A program made the position numbers and the translations under genes. Shown here piece by piece: positions 29,201 through 39,161 of a stretch of DNA of 50,871 bases. The notes under the pieces are model-generated. The model was not told where the DNA came from. It did no database searches and saw only the letters and a list, made by a program, of their open reading frames with translations. Origin of the DNA: Labilibaculum sp. (GTDB taxonomy: Bacteria; Bacteroidota; Bacteroidia; Bacteroidales; Marinifilaceae). The stretch spans positions 1 to 50,871 of the forward strand of contig JAESUW010000121.1 in assembly GCA_016760525.1 (NCBI GenBank). The letters run 5' to 3'. Position 1 is the stretch's first letter. Each line of letters begins with the position of its first letter.

Positions 29201-30490
29201 TTACAATTTTTCAATTACCTGTTCCAAACGAATTCCTCTTGATCCCTTAATCAGAATATACTGATTAAGTAGTTCTGTCTTCTCAAGCTCTGCTATTAAG
29301 TCGGAAGTGCTCTTAAATGTTTTAAACTGTTTGTTCGAATTCACTTCCGTAAAGATATCACCAACCAAAAATACATTTTGCAAATTCTGATCTTGAATCA
29401 ATTGCAGTAAATCCAAATGTTCTTTGCGCGCATCAGAGCCCAACTCCAACATATCACCTAAAATAATGACTTTATTTTTTCGAGACATACCTGCAAAATT
29501 TTCAATTGCAGCCTTCATACTGGTTGGATTTGCATTGTAAGCATCCAAAAATAAAACGTTTTTTTCAGTTTTCTTCAATTGCGATCTGTTATTGCTTGGC
29601 ACATACTCCTCCAATGCTTGCTTTATTTCGATCTCATCAATCTTAAAGTACCTTCCCACGGTTACAGCAGCCAATGCATTTTCAAAATTATATGCACCTA
29701 TCAACTTAGTTTTAATGTACAATTTCCCAATTGCCGATCTAATTTCAATAACAAGATATGGTTCTGCCTGTAGAAATTTTGCCTTAGAAAATACTTTTTC
29801 CGAATTTCCATAGCTAATAATTTCCTGATCATTCAACATTTCTGCCAAGTAATCATTATCAGCATTTACAAAAACCTTTCCTTCATTCTGAAAAAGGAAA
29901 TCAAACAATTCCTTCTTTGTTTTTATCACACCTTCAAAAGATCCAAATCCCTCAAGGTGCGCTTTCCCTACATTCGTAATTATTCCATAATTTGGCTCGG
30001 CAATTTCACACAATTTTTTAATCTCGTCAGGATGATTTGCTCCCATTTCCACAATTCCAAACTCGGTATCCTTATTCATCGAAAGCAGAGTTAAAGGAAC
30101 TCCAATATGATTATTTAAATTTCCAATTGTAGCCACTGTTCGAAACTTTCGTTTTAAAACCTCTAGAATTAACTCTTTCGTAGTGGTTTTCCCATTAGTT
30201 CCCGTAATGGCAAGAATAGGAATATTTAGTTGTCTTCTGTGTTCTCCGGCTAAATCTTGAAGTGTCGACAAAACATCATCAACCAAAATAAAGCGATCGT
30301 CAATTGCATATTCATCTTCATCGATAATGGCATATTTACAACCCTTTTCTATTGCAGCTAAAGCAAATTTATTCCCATTAAAATTATCGCCTTTTAAGGC
30401 AAAGAAAATTGAATTGGGAACGATCTTCCTGGTATCTGTTACCACAATTGGGTGTTCTTTAAATAGAAGATAAATATTTGACAATTGCAT
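29201..30490 (-). CDS. murF: UDP-N-acetylmuramoyl-tripeptide--D-alanyl-D-alanine ligase
   Basis: 429 aa; TDTRKIVPNSIFFALKGDNFNGNKF, ITGTNGKTTTKELI, EMGANHPDEI, DAYNANPTSMKAAI. Confidence 0.95.
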   Translation of the reverse strand: MQLSNIYLLFKEHPIVVTDTRKIVPNSIFFALKGDNFNGNKFALAAIEKGCKYAIIDEDEYAIDDRFILVDDVLSTLQDLAGEHRRQLNIPILAITGTNGKTTTKELILEVLKRKFRTVATIGNLNNHIGVPLTLLSMNKDTEFGIVEMGANHPDEIKKLCEIAEPNYGIITNVGKAHLEGFGSFEGVIKTKKELFDFLFQNEGKVFVNADNDYLAEMLNDQEIISYGNSEKVFSKAKFLQAEPYLVIEIRSAIGKLYIKTKLIGAYNFENALAAVTVGRYFKIDEIEIKQALEEYVPSNNRSQLKKTEKNVLFLDAYNANPTSMKAAIENFAGMSRKNKVIILGDMLELGSDARKEHLDLLQLIQDQNLQNVFLVGDIFTEVNSNKQFKTFKSTSDLIAELEKTELLNQYILIKGSRGIRLEQVIEKL

Positions 30491-30542
30491 TGTGTTTTAT
30501 TCTGATTTAGTTCAACAAACGAAATTAACAATTTCCAACAAA

Positions 30543-30569
30543 AAACCCCATCCTTTAGAGATGGGGTTT
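30543..30569 (-). terminator. Terminator downstream of gldJ
   Basis: AAACCCCATC-CTTTAGA-GATGGGGTTT stem with U-run on the minus strand. Confidence 0.85.
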
Positions 30570-30599
30570 CAAAATATCTAAAAATATCTACCTTGTCTT

Positions 30600-32111
30600 T
30601 TAATTTTCAGGGCTTCCAACATGAGACATTGCACATCTGAATCCAATATCATCACGAGCTTCTTTCTGATTTAAGAATCGACGAGCACTAGGAGACATCC
30701 AAAAAGCTCGATCCTTCCACGAACCACCCTTGTATACTCTGGAGTCATCGGTTACCATAGAACTAAAATCGCTGCCATCCTGACCTCTTCCCTGAACATA
30801 CATACGACTTGAACCTGCTGTCTGATGTTCTGGATTGTTCCAGGTATAATCAGAAACAATACTTGATTCAACATCACCATCCTGGTAATTTCTATTATCG
30901 GCCGTCTTGTAGTTCTCTCGACCTACTAATTCTTCATCTTTCTGATTTCTATAACGAAGTCTGCCTAAACTATCTTTCTCAGCAATATTTCCTTCTTCAT
31001 CGCGAACAGCAGTTTGAAAAACATTTCCTCTGTAAGGATTAAATTCCGAAATATCTTCCGGAGACATAGGACGATAAACATCAGCAACCCATTCGCTTAC
31101 ATTACCTGCCATACAATACAAACCAAAATCGTTTGGCCAGAATGAATTTACCGGAACTGTTATATCTCCACCATCATTTAAGGCCCCGGCAGTTCCCATA
31201 TAATCACCACGCCCACGAGCAAAGTTAGCCATCATCCGACCACGAACTTTTTTCTGATCATTTCTAACCCAATGTCCATTCCAAGGAAAAATTTTACGGT
31301 CAGTAATTCTTTCATCTTGTGAATTTCCAATTAAAGCAGCGGCCGCATATTCCCACTCTGCTTCAGAAGGAAGACGATATTTAGGAAGTAATATACCATC
31401 ACTCCAACGAACCGATCTTTCTTCATTATCAGGATTTAAATCGGTAAGATTTTTATTAACAGCACCTTCGTACTGACCAGCTAAATATGCTTCTGTATTG
31501 AAATTATTTTCATCGCGTTGAGTCGGATCATCATTTAAAATTCCTTTTTCAATAAGGATTCTTTCATTTACACGATCGGTACGCCACTCGCAAAAGTCTA
31601 CCGCTTGTTCCCAACTTACACCAACTACAGGATATTCTCCATATGCAGGATGACGAAGGTAATTATTTACGTAAGGCTCGTTGTAAGCCAACTCATCACG
31701 CCAAACTAAAGTATCTGGCAATGCTTTTCTATAAACCTCCGGGTAAGAAACAAATACTCTCTTAATCCAATGTAAGTATTCTAAATAATCAACATTACGA
31801 ACCTCAGACTCATCAATATAAAAAGAAGGAACTGTAACTCTTCTTGGAACATTGTTCCAATCGTACATCACGTCTTGTTGTGTTCTTCCCATAGTAAATG
31901 TACCTCCCTGAACAAATTTCAGACCAGGACCGATTGCTTGCTGAAAACCGCTATGATATTCAAAACCTCCATTTTCAGGATCATTATAAGCCCAACCTGT
32001 GGTTTTAGATTTTTCTCCTTTTCCAACAATACTTTTCACTTTCGAACAAGATGGTAAAACCATCAGTGAAATTGCAAAAATAAAGAGAATAATGCTCGAT
32101 CTTAATTTCAT
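30600..32111 (-). CDS. gldJ: Gliding motility / T9SS lipoprotein GldJ (FGE-sulfatase fold)
   Basis: 503 aa; lipobox LMVLPSC, 'TGWAYNDPENGGFEY', 'GPGLKFVQGGTFTMGRTQQDVMYDWNN', 'YCMAGNVSEWVADVYRP', 'VYKGGSWKDRAFWMSPSARRFL'. Confidence 0.9.
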   Translation of the reverse strand: MKLRSSIILFIFAISLMVLPSCSKVKSIVGKGEKSKTTGWAYNDPENGGFEYHSGFQQAIGPGLKFVQGGTFTMGRTQQDVMYDWNNVPRRVTVPSFYIDESEVRNVDYLEYLHWIKRVFVSYPEVYRKALPDTLVWRDELAYNEPYVNNYLRHPAYGEYPVVGVSWEQAVDFCEWRTDRVNERILIEKGILNDDPTQRDENNFNTEAYLAGQYEGAVNKNLTDLNPDNEERSVRWSDGILLPKYRLPSEAEWEYAAAALIGNSQDERITDRKIFPWNGHWVRNDQKKVRGRMMANFARGRGDYMGTAGALNDGGDITVPVNSFWPNDFGLYCMAGNVSEWVADVYRPMSPEDISEFNPYRGNVFQTAVRDEEGNIAEKDSLGRLRYRNQKDEELVGRENYKTADNRNYQDGDVESSIVSDYTWNNPEHQTAGSSRMYVQGRGQDGSDFSSMVTDDSRVYKGGSWKDRAFWMSPSARRFLNQKEARDDIGFRCAMSHVGSPEN

Positions 32112-32467
32112 AATAGATTGAATGTAGTTTATCTCAAAAATACTTAACTCAACAAATATAACTAAAAGAGTACAGAGTTTATTGTATTTAATTTTACTTT
32201 TTTACAAAATCATTTAACATTTTCAGTAAATAATTTAGATATAAAATTAACTGGAACAGCATATTGCGCCATCCACAAAACATCTCTATACAGCTAACTG
32301 TCTGATACAAAACAAATTTTAAAAAAACATAAACTTTAATTCTTACTAAAAGTCTTCCTTTTATCTTAATCTGTTTTCTCTACTTTGTCTTAACTTTTGC
32401 TTAATTTTGCATACTTGCAATTACACAAATTGCCAAATAGTTAAATTAAAATGTAAAATACCTGCAA

Positions 32468-35400
32468 TTGTTTATGCGTTATCTGGTAATATTATTCTTG
32501 TTCACTATTAGTATTAGTTCATTTTCACAAACGACCAAGCCAATTAACTTGGATTGGAGAGAAAGTACAATTGTCTATCCTAATGGTAAAAAAATCAATA
32601 CTCTGGATTTTACACGAGCATCTTTAAATGAGAAGAACTCTTGGTTACCAGAATATTCACACCTTCAATTAACAGGTTCAACCAATGAAATATTCACAGT
32701 TGAGTTATTTGATACGGAATTTAAATTGTTAAGTTCCACTGAAAGGCAAATATTACGAAATAAAACCATTTCCAGTGATATAAGTCCTTCTATTCACTCA
32801 GTTGTTATTCGAAAACAGATCTATCAACAAGTTCTGTTTATTCCTATTCGAAAAAATCAGTTAACAGGACAATATGAGAAACTCATCCGATTCTCATTGC
32901 GATTCAAGAGGAAAAGTCAGGCAAAATCAGTAAGCCAAACCAAATCTTTCGTAAATAGTTCTGTTCTTAAATCGGGAAAATGGATAAAAATTGCAATTGA
33001 CACCACAGCTGTATATAAAATTACTTATTCGCAATTAATAGATATGGGAATTTCCAATCCTGAAAATATCCGGGTTTATGGTTCGGGTGGTGGAATGCTT
33101 GCTAAAATGAATTCTGAAGATAAGCTTGATGATCTACTCAATAATCCCATTTACATGGATAAAGGAAGTGATGGTGTGTTCAATTCCAGTGACTTCATTC
33201 TCTTTTATGCAAAAGGACCAAGATCATGGAGATTTAATGAAATCTCAGGTGAATTTGAACATGAAAATCATCTGTATTCCAATTTCTCTTACTACTTCCT
33301 CAGTTCTGATATGGGGAGTCCAACACTCATTCCATCGGTGAGCTCATTGTCATCCTCGAATGTAAGCGCAACTGGTTTTGATGATTATGCTGTATTGGAT
33401 AAAGACGAAATCAATCTTCTGAAGAGTGGCAGACTATGGTTAGGAAATACCTTTGATGTTACAACAAAATATTCTTTTAATTTCTCCTTCCCAAATCTGA
33501 AAACCGGAGAACCTATTTCAATTTGCACAAATTTAGTGGCCAGATCATCATCAGCGACAAAATTCACTCTGCTTTCGGGAGCAACTACCATTGGTGAAGT
33601 TGAAATGCCATCAGTAAATACGGGCAGTTATACAGCAAGTTATGCATCGAAGATTGAAAAGAAATTCATTAATTTCACACCTTCTTCTGCAAATTTTAAA
33701 TTAAGTTTAGACTATGAAAAAAGTTCTCCCTCATCGAAAGGATGGTTAAACTTTCTTCGGGTAAATGCCAGACGAAATTTACTTTTCACCAGCAATCAAA
33801 TGGCATTTAGAGATTCTAAAAGCATTGGAGCAGGTAACAATGCCCTGTTTACTCTTCAAAATACGAATAATAAGATTCTAATTTGGGATATTACTACACC
33901 GGAATCTTTAAAATCTATATCTGCAAATTACAGCAGCAATACAACTTCTTTCATAGCTGATGCAAGTATTTTGAGAGAATATGTTGCTTGTGACCCAAGT
34001 GGTGATTTCCCAACACCAAGTATTATTGGATCGATTCAAAATCAAAATCTGCATGGCTTAGCTCAAACGGATATGCTTATTATTAGTCCTTCCAAATTTT
34101 TAGCTTACGCAGGCCAAATCGCCGATTTCCACAAAACAAAAGATAATCTTAAAGTAAGCGTTATTGATCAGGAGCACATATACAATGAATTTTCATCAGG
34201 CTCTCCTGACGTTAGTGCTATTCGTAATTTGGTGAAAATGTTTTACGATCGGTCGACAAGTGAGTTGGATATGCCAAAATACCTTTTACTTTTTGGCGAT
34301 GGCTCATTCGACAATAAATCCAATCGGGAAAATAACACAAACCAAATTCTTACCTATCAATCGAAAAATTCTTTAAGTCCAACTCAATCTTTTGTCACAG
34401 ATGATTTTTTTGGACTACTCGACGACGATGAAGGTGAGGCCAACGGTATGCTAGATATTGGTATTGGCCGTTTTCCGGTAAACACAGCCGAAGAAGCACA
34501 AATCGTAACCAATAAAATAGTAAACTACAACAATTCGGAATGGGGAGATTGGAGAAGCATGATTTGTTTTATTGGAGACGATGAAGACAATAACACCCAC
34601 ATGAGAAATGCCAATAAATTAGCTGTTCAAGTGGAAACTAATTATCCACAATATAAAGTACAACGAATTTTTCTTGATGATTATGAGCAAATTACCAGTT
34701 CGGCCGGACAGGAGTATCCAGATGTTAACATGGAAATCAGCGAAAGCGTTAACAAAGGAAGTTTACTAATAAATTACACTGGACATGGAAATGAAAATGG
34801 ATTTGCACATGAGCACATACTGATGCTGGACGATATCTTAAGTTGGAAAAATCCGACAAAACTGCCCCTATTTATGACAGCTACCTGTGAGTTTAGTCGT
34901 TTTGATAATTACAAAAAACAATCATCAGGCGAAATGATTCTTCTTCGGGATAATGGTGGTGGCATTGGACTGTTCACAACAACCCGCCTGGTTTTCTCTT
35001 CACCCAACTTCAGCTTAAATCAAAATTTTTACAATCATGTATTTGATAAAGATTCAGAAGGAAATCATCTTCGCTTGGGCGATATTATGAGAAAAACGAA
35101 GAATGAAACCGGATATGGAATTAACAAAAGAAATTTCACTCTGCTTGGAGATCCGGCTCTTCGACTAAATTATCCGGCACATACTGCCAAAACACTTCAA
35201 ATAAATAATGTAGATATCAGTCAGCCAACAGATACCTTAAAAGCATTGAGTAAAATTAAAATTTCGGGTGAGATAATCACAACTAGCGGTGAAATTCTAA
35301 ATGATTTTTCAGGCACTGTTTACCCAACGGTATATGACAAAGCTACAAGCAAATCTACTCGCGGAAATGATGGAGATCCATTTGAATACATCACTCAAAA

Positions 35401-36253
35401 CAGTGTTATTTTTAAAGGAAAAGCCAGTGTTACAAATGGAAAATTCAACTTTAGTTTTTTTGTTCCCAAAGATATCAACTACCAGTATGGAAATGGAAAA
35501 ATTTCATACTATGCAAACAGTATTAACTCTGATGCTTCGGGATACACAAACAAGCTTGTGATTGGAGGTACAAATCCGAATGCGGATAATGATAAAATTG
35601 GCCCTCAAATTGAACTTTATATGGATGATGAGCAATTTACTCCAGGCGGAATGACCAGCTCCTCACCTCTGCTACTGGCCATTATTCAAGATTCAAGTGG
35701 TATAAATACTATTGGAAATTCTATTGGTCATGATATTATTGCCGTTTTGGATCAAAAAACTGATCAGGCTTTCGAATTGAATGATTTCTATGAATCAGAT
35801 CTGGATAATTATCAAAAAGGAAAGATTAGCTACCAACTTTCAGAATTAGAAACCGGTGAACATGAAATTCATGTTAAAGTATGGGACAACGTCAATAATT
35901 CATCAGAAAATACGCTTGAGTTTATTGTTGCTGATAATGCCGATCTTATTCTAAAACATGTATTAAACTATCCAAACCCATTTACAACCAACACTGGCTT
36001 CTACTTTGAACACAATCAAGCATCTCGCGAATTAGATATTTTGATTCAAATAATGACCATATCGGGCAAATTAATTAAAACGATAGAAACTACTGTAAAT
36101 TCTTCGGGGAACAGAGTTGGACCAATTTCCTGGGATGGAAAAGATGATTTCGGCAATTCCATTGGTCGTGGAGTTTACTTTTATCGTGTAAAAGTAAGAG
36201 CCGATGATGGAAAAGTTGTTAATAAATTTCAAAAATTAGTCATCCTGAAATAA
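32468..36253 (+). CDS. porU: Type IX secretion system sortase PorU (C25 peptidase family)
   Basis: 1261 aa; signal peptide, C25 catalytic regions NYTGHGNENGFAHE and TATCEFSRFD, C-terminal FlgD/T9SS-CTD-like region NYPNPFTTNTGFYFEH..GVYFYRVKVRADDGK. Confidence 0.94.
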   Translation: MFMRYLVILFLFTISISSFSQTTKPINLDWRESTIVYPNGKKINTLDFTRASLNEKNSWLPEYSHLQLTGSTNEIFTVELFDTEFKLLSSTERQILRNKTISSDISPSIHSVVIRKQIYQQVLFIPIRKNQLTGQYEKLIRFSLRFKRKSQAKSVSQTKSFVNSSVLKSGKWIKIAIDTTAVYKITYSQLIDMGISNPENIRVYGSGGGMLAKMNSEDKLDDLLNNPIYMDKGSDGVFNSSDFILFYAKGPRSWRFNEISGEFEHENHLYSNFSYYFLSSDMGSPTLIPSVSSLSSSNVSATGFDDYAVLDKDEINLLKSGRLWLGNTFDVTTKYSFNFSFPNLKTGEPISICTNLVARSSSATKFTLLSGATTIGEVEMPSVNTGSYTASYASKIEKKFINFTPSSANFKLSLDYEKSSPSSKGWLNFLRVNARRNLLFTSNQMAFRDSKSIGAGNNALFTLQNTNNKILIWDITTPESLKSISANYSSNTTSFIADASILREYVACDPSGDFPTPSIIGSIQNQNLHGLAQTDMLIISPSKFLAYAGQIADFHKTKDNLKVSVIDQEHIYNEFSSGSPDVSAIRNLVKMFYDRSTSELDMPKYLLLFGDGSFDNKSNRENNTNQILTYQSKNSLSPTQSFVTDDFFGLLDDDEGEANGMLDIGIGRFPVNTAEEAQIVTNKIVNYNNSEWGDWRSMICFIGDDEDNNTHMRNANKLAVQVETNYPQYKVQRIFLDDYEQITSSAGQEYPDVNMEISESVNKGSLLINYTGHGNENGFAHEHILMLDDILSWKNPTKLPLFMTATCEFSRFDNYKKQSSGEMILLRDNGGGIGLFTTTRLVFSSPNFSLNQNFYNHVFDKDSEGNHLRLGDIMRKTKNETGYGINKRNFTLLGDPALRLNYPAHTAKTLQINNVDISQPTDTLKALSKIKISGEIITTSGEILNDFSGTVYPTVYDKATSKSTRGNDGDPFEYITQNSVIFKGKASVTNGKFNFSFFVPKDINYQYGNGKISYYANSINSDASGYTNKLVIGGTNPNADNDKIGPQIELYMDDEQFTPGGMTSSSPLLLAIIQDSSGINTIGNSIGHDIIAVLDQKTDQAFELNDFYESDLDNYQKGKISYQLSELETGEHEIHVKVWDNVNNSSENTLEFIVADNADLILKHVLNYPNPFTTNTGFYFEHNQASRELDILIQIMTISGKLIKTIETTVNSSGNRVGPISWDGKDDFGNSIGRGVYFYRVKVRADDGKVVNKFQKLVILK

Positions 36254-36281
36254 TAAATTCAAACATTATAAGTTAATTGAA

Positions 36282-36289
36282 TATATTTG
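36282..36289 (+). promoter_or_regulatory. Candidate Bacteroidetes -7 promoter box upstream of porV
   Basis: TATATTTG matches the TAnnTTTG -7 consensus, ~160 bp upstream of porV; no clear -33 box. Confidence 0.35.
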
Positions 36290-36412
36290 CAGACCATTAT
36301 TTCAAATGGTCCGTTAGATTTTAGTAACGTGGCAACTAAATCAATTCACAAAGCGTATATTTTCAACGCTTTACTTGATGCAGTTTCTCATACATAACAC
36401 ATTTTAAAACAA

Positions 36413-36441
36413 ATACTTACAAAACCTTAACGAACTATTAT
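36413..36441. repeat. 29-bp exact repeat, copy 2, immediately 5' of porV
   Basis: ATACTTACAAAACCTTAACGAACTATTAT, identical to 11804..11832; ends 6 bp before the porV ATG. Confidence 0.95.
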
Positions 36442-36447
36442 ACTATT

Positions 36448-37626
36448 ATGAATTACAAACTAACTCTAATCACAAGCCTCTTGTCCATTTTGCTATTTTC
36501 AAACATGGAAACCAGTTGGGCACAAAGCTCTACTTCAGGTGCTAATTACATTTCAACAGCCGTTCCATTTCTAACAATTACTCCAGACTCTCGTGCTGGT
36601 GCAATGGGAGATGTTGGTGTAGCTACATCACCAGATGCTAATTCGATGCATTGGAATCCAGCCAAATTTGCAATGATCGACGGCAATTATGGAGTTGCGG
36701 CTTCTTATACTCCGTGGTTAAGAGAATTGGTTGAGGACATGAGCCTGGCTTATTTAACCGGATATTATCGTTTGGATAAAAATCAGGTGATCGCTTCATC
36801 CCTGCGTTATTTTACTTTGGGAGAAATCGTTTTTTTAGAAAGTGAAAATGCAACACCTGTTTCAAGAAATCCAAATGAGTGGGCTTTTGATATTGCTTAT
36901 TCAAGAAGATTAACTGACAATTTATCCGGAGCTATTGCATTTAGATACATTCGTTCTGATCTTACCCAAGCACAATATGTTGCAGGTGTTGAAACACAGG
37001 CAGGAAATGCATTTGCTGCAGATATTTCTGTTTACTATCAAAAAGAATTTAAGAGAAACCGAAAAGAAATTCTTTGGTCATGGGGTCTTAATATTTCAAA
37101 CATCGGTTCTAAAATAAGTTATACTACCGATGATGAGAAAGAGTTTATTCCTACTAATCTTAGATTAGGTTCAGCCCTTAAATTTGAATTGGACAGGTAT
37201 AATTCACTAACCATTGCTGCCGATTTTAATAAATTATTGGTTCCAACTCCTACAAATGGTTCTCTTCAAGATGGTGAAGATAACGGAACTGTAATTGTTG
37301 GAGGACAAACATCTAACAAATCGGTTATGAGTGGTATTTTCAGTTCTTTCTCTGACGCTCCGGGTGGAATGAGTGAAGAATTTAAAGAGATGACATGGTC
37401 GCTTGGTATTGAGTATTGGTATCAAAAACAATTTGCTTTGCGAACAGGTTACTATTACGAACACGAAGAAAAAGGAAATAGAAAATATTTTACTGCTGGT
37501 ATAGGTGTAAAACTAAACATGTTTGATTTGGACTTTTCTTATTTAATTCCTTCTACTCAAAACAACCCTTTAAAGAATACATTACGATTCACACTTACTG
37601 CTAATATTGATAAAATTATAAAGTAA
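36448..37626 (+). CDS. porV: Type IX secretion system outer membrane channel protein PorV
   Basis: 392 aa; signal peptide, 'STAVPFLTITPDSRAGAMGDVGVATSPDANSMHWNPAKFA' characteristic N-terminus, beta-barrel C-terminus, downstream of porU. Confidence 0.95.
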   Translation: MNYKLTLITSLLSILLFSNMETSWAQSSTSGANYISTAVPFLTITPDSRAGAMGDVGVATSPDANSMHWNPAKFAMIDGNYGVAASYTPWLRELVEDMSLAYLTGYYRLDKNQVIASSLRYFTLGEIVFLESENATPVSRNPNEWAFDIAYSRRLTDNLSGAIAFRYIRSDLTQAQYVAGVETQAGNAFAADISVYYQKEFKRNRKEILWSWGLNISNIGSKISYTTDDEKEFIPTNLRLGSALKFELDRYNSLTIAADFNKLLVPTPTNGSLQDGEDNGTVIVGGQTSNKSVMSGIFSSFSDAPGGMSEEFKEMTWSLGIEYWYQKQFALRTGYYYEHEEKGNRKYFTAGIGVKLNMFDLDFSYLIPSTQNNPLKNTLRFTLTANIDKIIK

Positions 37627-37627
37627 G

Positions 37628-38104
37628 ATGAAGATTAGAGTAGGATTTGGTTACGATGTTCATCAATTAGCCGAAGGAGAAGAATTCTGGCTGGGAGGCA
37701 TCCAATTAAAACATAGTAAAGGATGCATTGCCCATTCGGATGGAGATGTTTTAATTCATGCTATTTGCGATGCTCTTCTTGGTGCCGCAAACATGCGGGA
37801 CATTGGTTATCATTTTCCTGACACATCTAGTGATTTTAAGAATATCGATAGTAAAATTTTATTAAAAAAAACAGTAAAGTTAATCTCTGAAAAAGGATTT
37901 TCAATCGGAAATATTGATGCTACAATTGCTTTGCAGCAACCTAAAATAAAACCCGTAATTCCTGAAATGCAAAAAGTACTTTCGGATGTAATGGAGATTG
38001 ATTTGGAAGATTTAGCAATAAAAGCAACAACAACCGAAAAACTTGGTTTTGTAGGTACCGAAGATGGTATTGCTGCTTACGCCACTGTTTTAATCGAAAA
38101 ATAA
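37628..38104 (+). CDS. ispF: 2-C-methyl-D-erythritol 2,4-cyclodiphosphate synthase
   Basis: 158 aa; RVGFGYDVHQLAEG, HSDGDVLIHAICDALLGAA, TTTEKLGFVGTEDGIAAYA. Confidence 0.97.
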   Translation: MKIRVGFGYDVHQLAEGEEFWLGGIQLKHSKGCIAHSDGDVLIHAICDALLGAANMRDIGYHFPDTSSDFKNIDSKILLKKTVKLISEKGFSIGNIDATIALQQPKIKPVIPEMQKVLSDVMEIDLEDLAIKATTTEKLGFVGTEDGIAAYATVLIEK

Positions 38105-38130
38105 AAACACTCAATAGTTTTTAATTAGTT

Positions 38131-38169
38131 AAAAACCTTCCGTGAAGTAATTTCAGGAAGGTTTTTTTT
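38131..38169 (+). terminator. Rho-independent terminator of ispF
   Basis: AAAAACCTTCC...GGAAGGTTTTTTTT. Confidence 0.9.
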
Positions 38170-38205
38170 ATGCTGTAATTAATTTAGTATTATCAAGCTT
38201 TCCTC

Positions 38206-38235
38206 TTTGATAATTTCTCTCTTTTACTATATTTG
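38206..38235 (+). promoter_or_regulatory. Candidate Bacteroidetes promoter of the CoA-binding protein gene
   Basis: TTTG (38206-38209) - 18 bp - TATATTTG (38228-38235), matching the -33/-7 TTTG / TAnnTTTG pattern, 38 bp before the ATG. Confidence 0.6.
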
Positions 38236-38272
38236 TTGTATATAGATATATAAATACTTAATTCGTTATATC

Positions 38273-38632
38273 ATGAGAAAGACAGTTGTTATTGGTGCTA
38301 GCCTAAAAGAGGAAAGATATTCAAATCAATGTGTTCGTTTGCTGCGCGAACACGATATTAAAACCATTGCTGTTGGCAACAAAAAAGGTAAAATTGCTGA
38401 TGTTGAGATTACTATTGGTTATCCGTGTGCAGGTAAAGTTAAAACTGTTGCAGTTTACCTGTCTCCTAAAAATCAAGAATCGTATTACGATTACATAATC
38501 GGTTTAAAACCGGAAAGAATTTTATTTCCTCCAGGAACAGAAAATCCAGATTTCTATCGTAAAGCAAATGCTTTAGGCATAGAAACCGAGGAAGCTTGTC
38601 CTTTAGTAATGCTTCGCACAGGAGTTTATTAG
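38273..38632 (+). CDS. CoA-binding domain protein
   Basis: 119 aa; TVVIGASLKEERYSNQCVRLLREHDI Rossmann-like N-terminus, LFPPGTENPDF. Confidence 0.8.
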   Translation: MRKTVVIGASLKEERYSNQCVRLLREHDIKTIAVGNKKGKIADVEITIGYPCAGKVKTVAVYLSPKNQESYYDYIIGLKPERILFPPGTENPDFYRKANALGIETEEACPLVMLRTGVY

Positions 38633-38651
38633 CCAACTTTGAAGTATAACC

Positions 38652-38675
38652 AGAGACGCTCTATCTAGCGTCTCT
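38652..38675. other. Stem-loop between convergent genes
   Basis: AGAGACGCT-CTATCT-AGCGTCTCT perfect 9-bp stem, no U-tract; abuts the stop codon of the minus-strand gene. Confidence 0.6.
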
Positions 38676-38999
38676 CTACTTAAAAAGCAAGTTATAAGCA
38701 CGTTTAATATCTTCTTCTACTTGTGTTATTCCTATGGATCGACTTCTTCGTAGAAATTCTTTTCCTTCCAAATACACCAACAAACCAGGATTAGTGTATA
38801 AGCCTAATTGTGCACTAATTTCCGGTTGCCTGGAGGAATCGATATGAAAAGCTTTCAGCTCGGGGAAATTATTTTGCATCATATCCCTTATTTTGGGTTC
38901 TAACACCTGACATACTCCACAAGAAGGTGCTGAAAAGTAGATGTAAAAAGATTCCCTCTCTTCTTTCAATTTTTCAAATCCGGACAATGATACATTCAT
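38676..38999 (-). CDS. Thioredoxin-like protein
   Basis: 107 aa; FSAPSCGVCQVLEPKI (CGVC redox motif), thioredoxin-fold pattern. Confidence 0.85.
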   Translation of the reverse strand: MNVSLSGFEKLKEERESFYIYFSAPSCGVCQVLEPKIRDMMQNNFPELKAFHIDSSRQPEISAQLGLYTNPGLLVYLEGKEFLRRSRSIGITQVEEDIKRAYNLLFK

Positions 39000-39103
39000 A
39001 AGGCAAATTCCATTTCAATATAAATCAAAAGTAATAAAAAGCAGAAGTAAGATCTCACATTAAATCGATGATTATTTAATAGCATCCCCAAATTATACGT
39101 CAC

Positions 39104-39140
39104 AAAAAAAGCTGTCTCAAAAAATTAAGACAGCTTTTTT
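39104..39140 (-). terminator. Terminator of the zinc-ribbon/Nif3-like/MerR gene run
   Basis: AAAAAAGCTGTCT...AGACAGCTTTTTT. Confidence 0.88.
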
Positions 39141-39161
39141 AATATCACAGTAAGAATAGTA

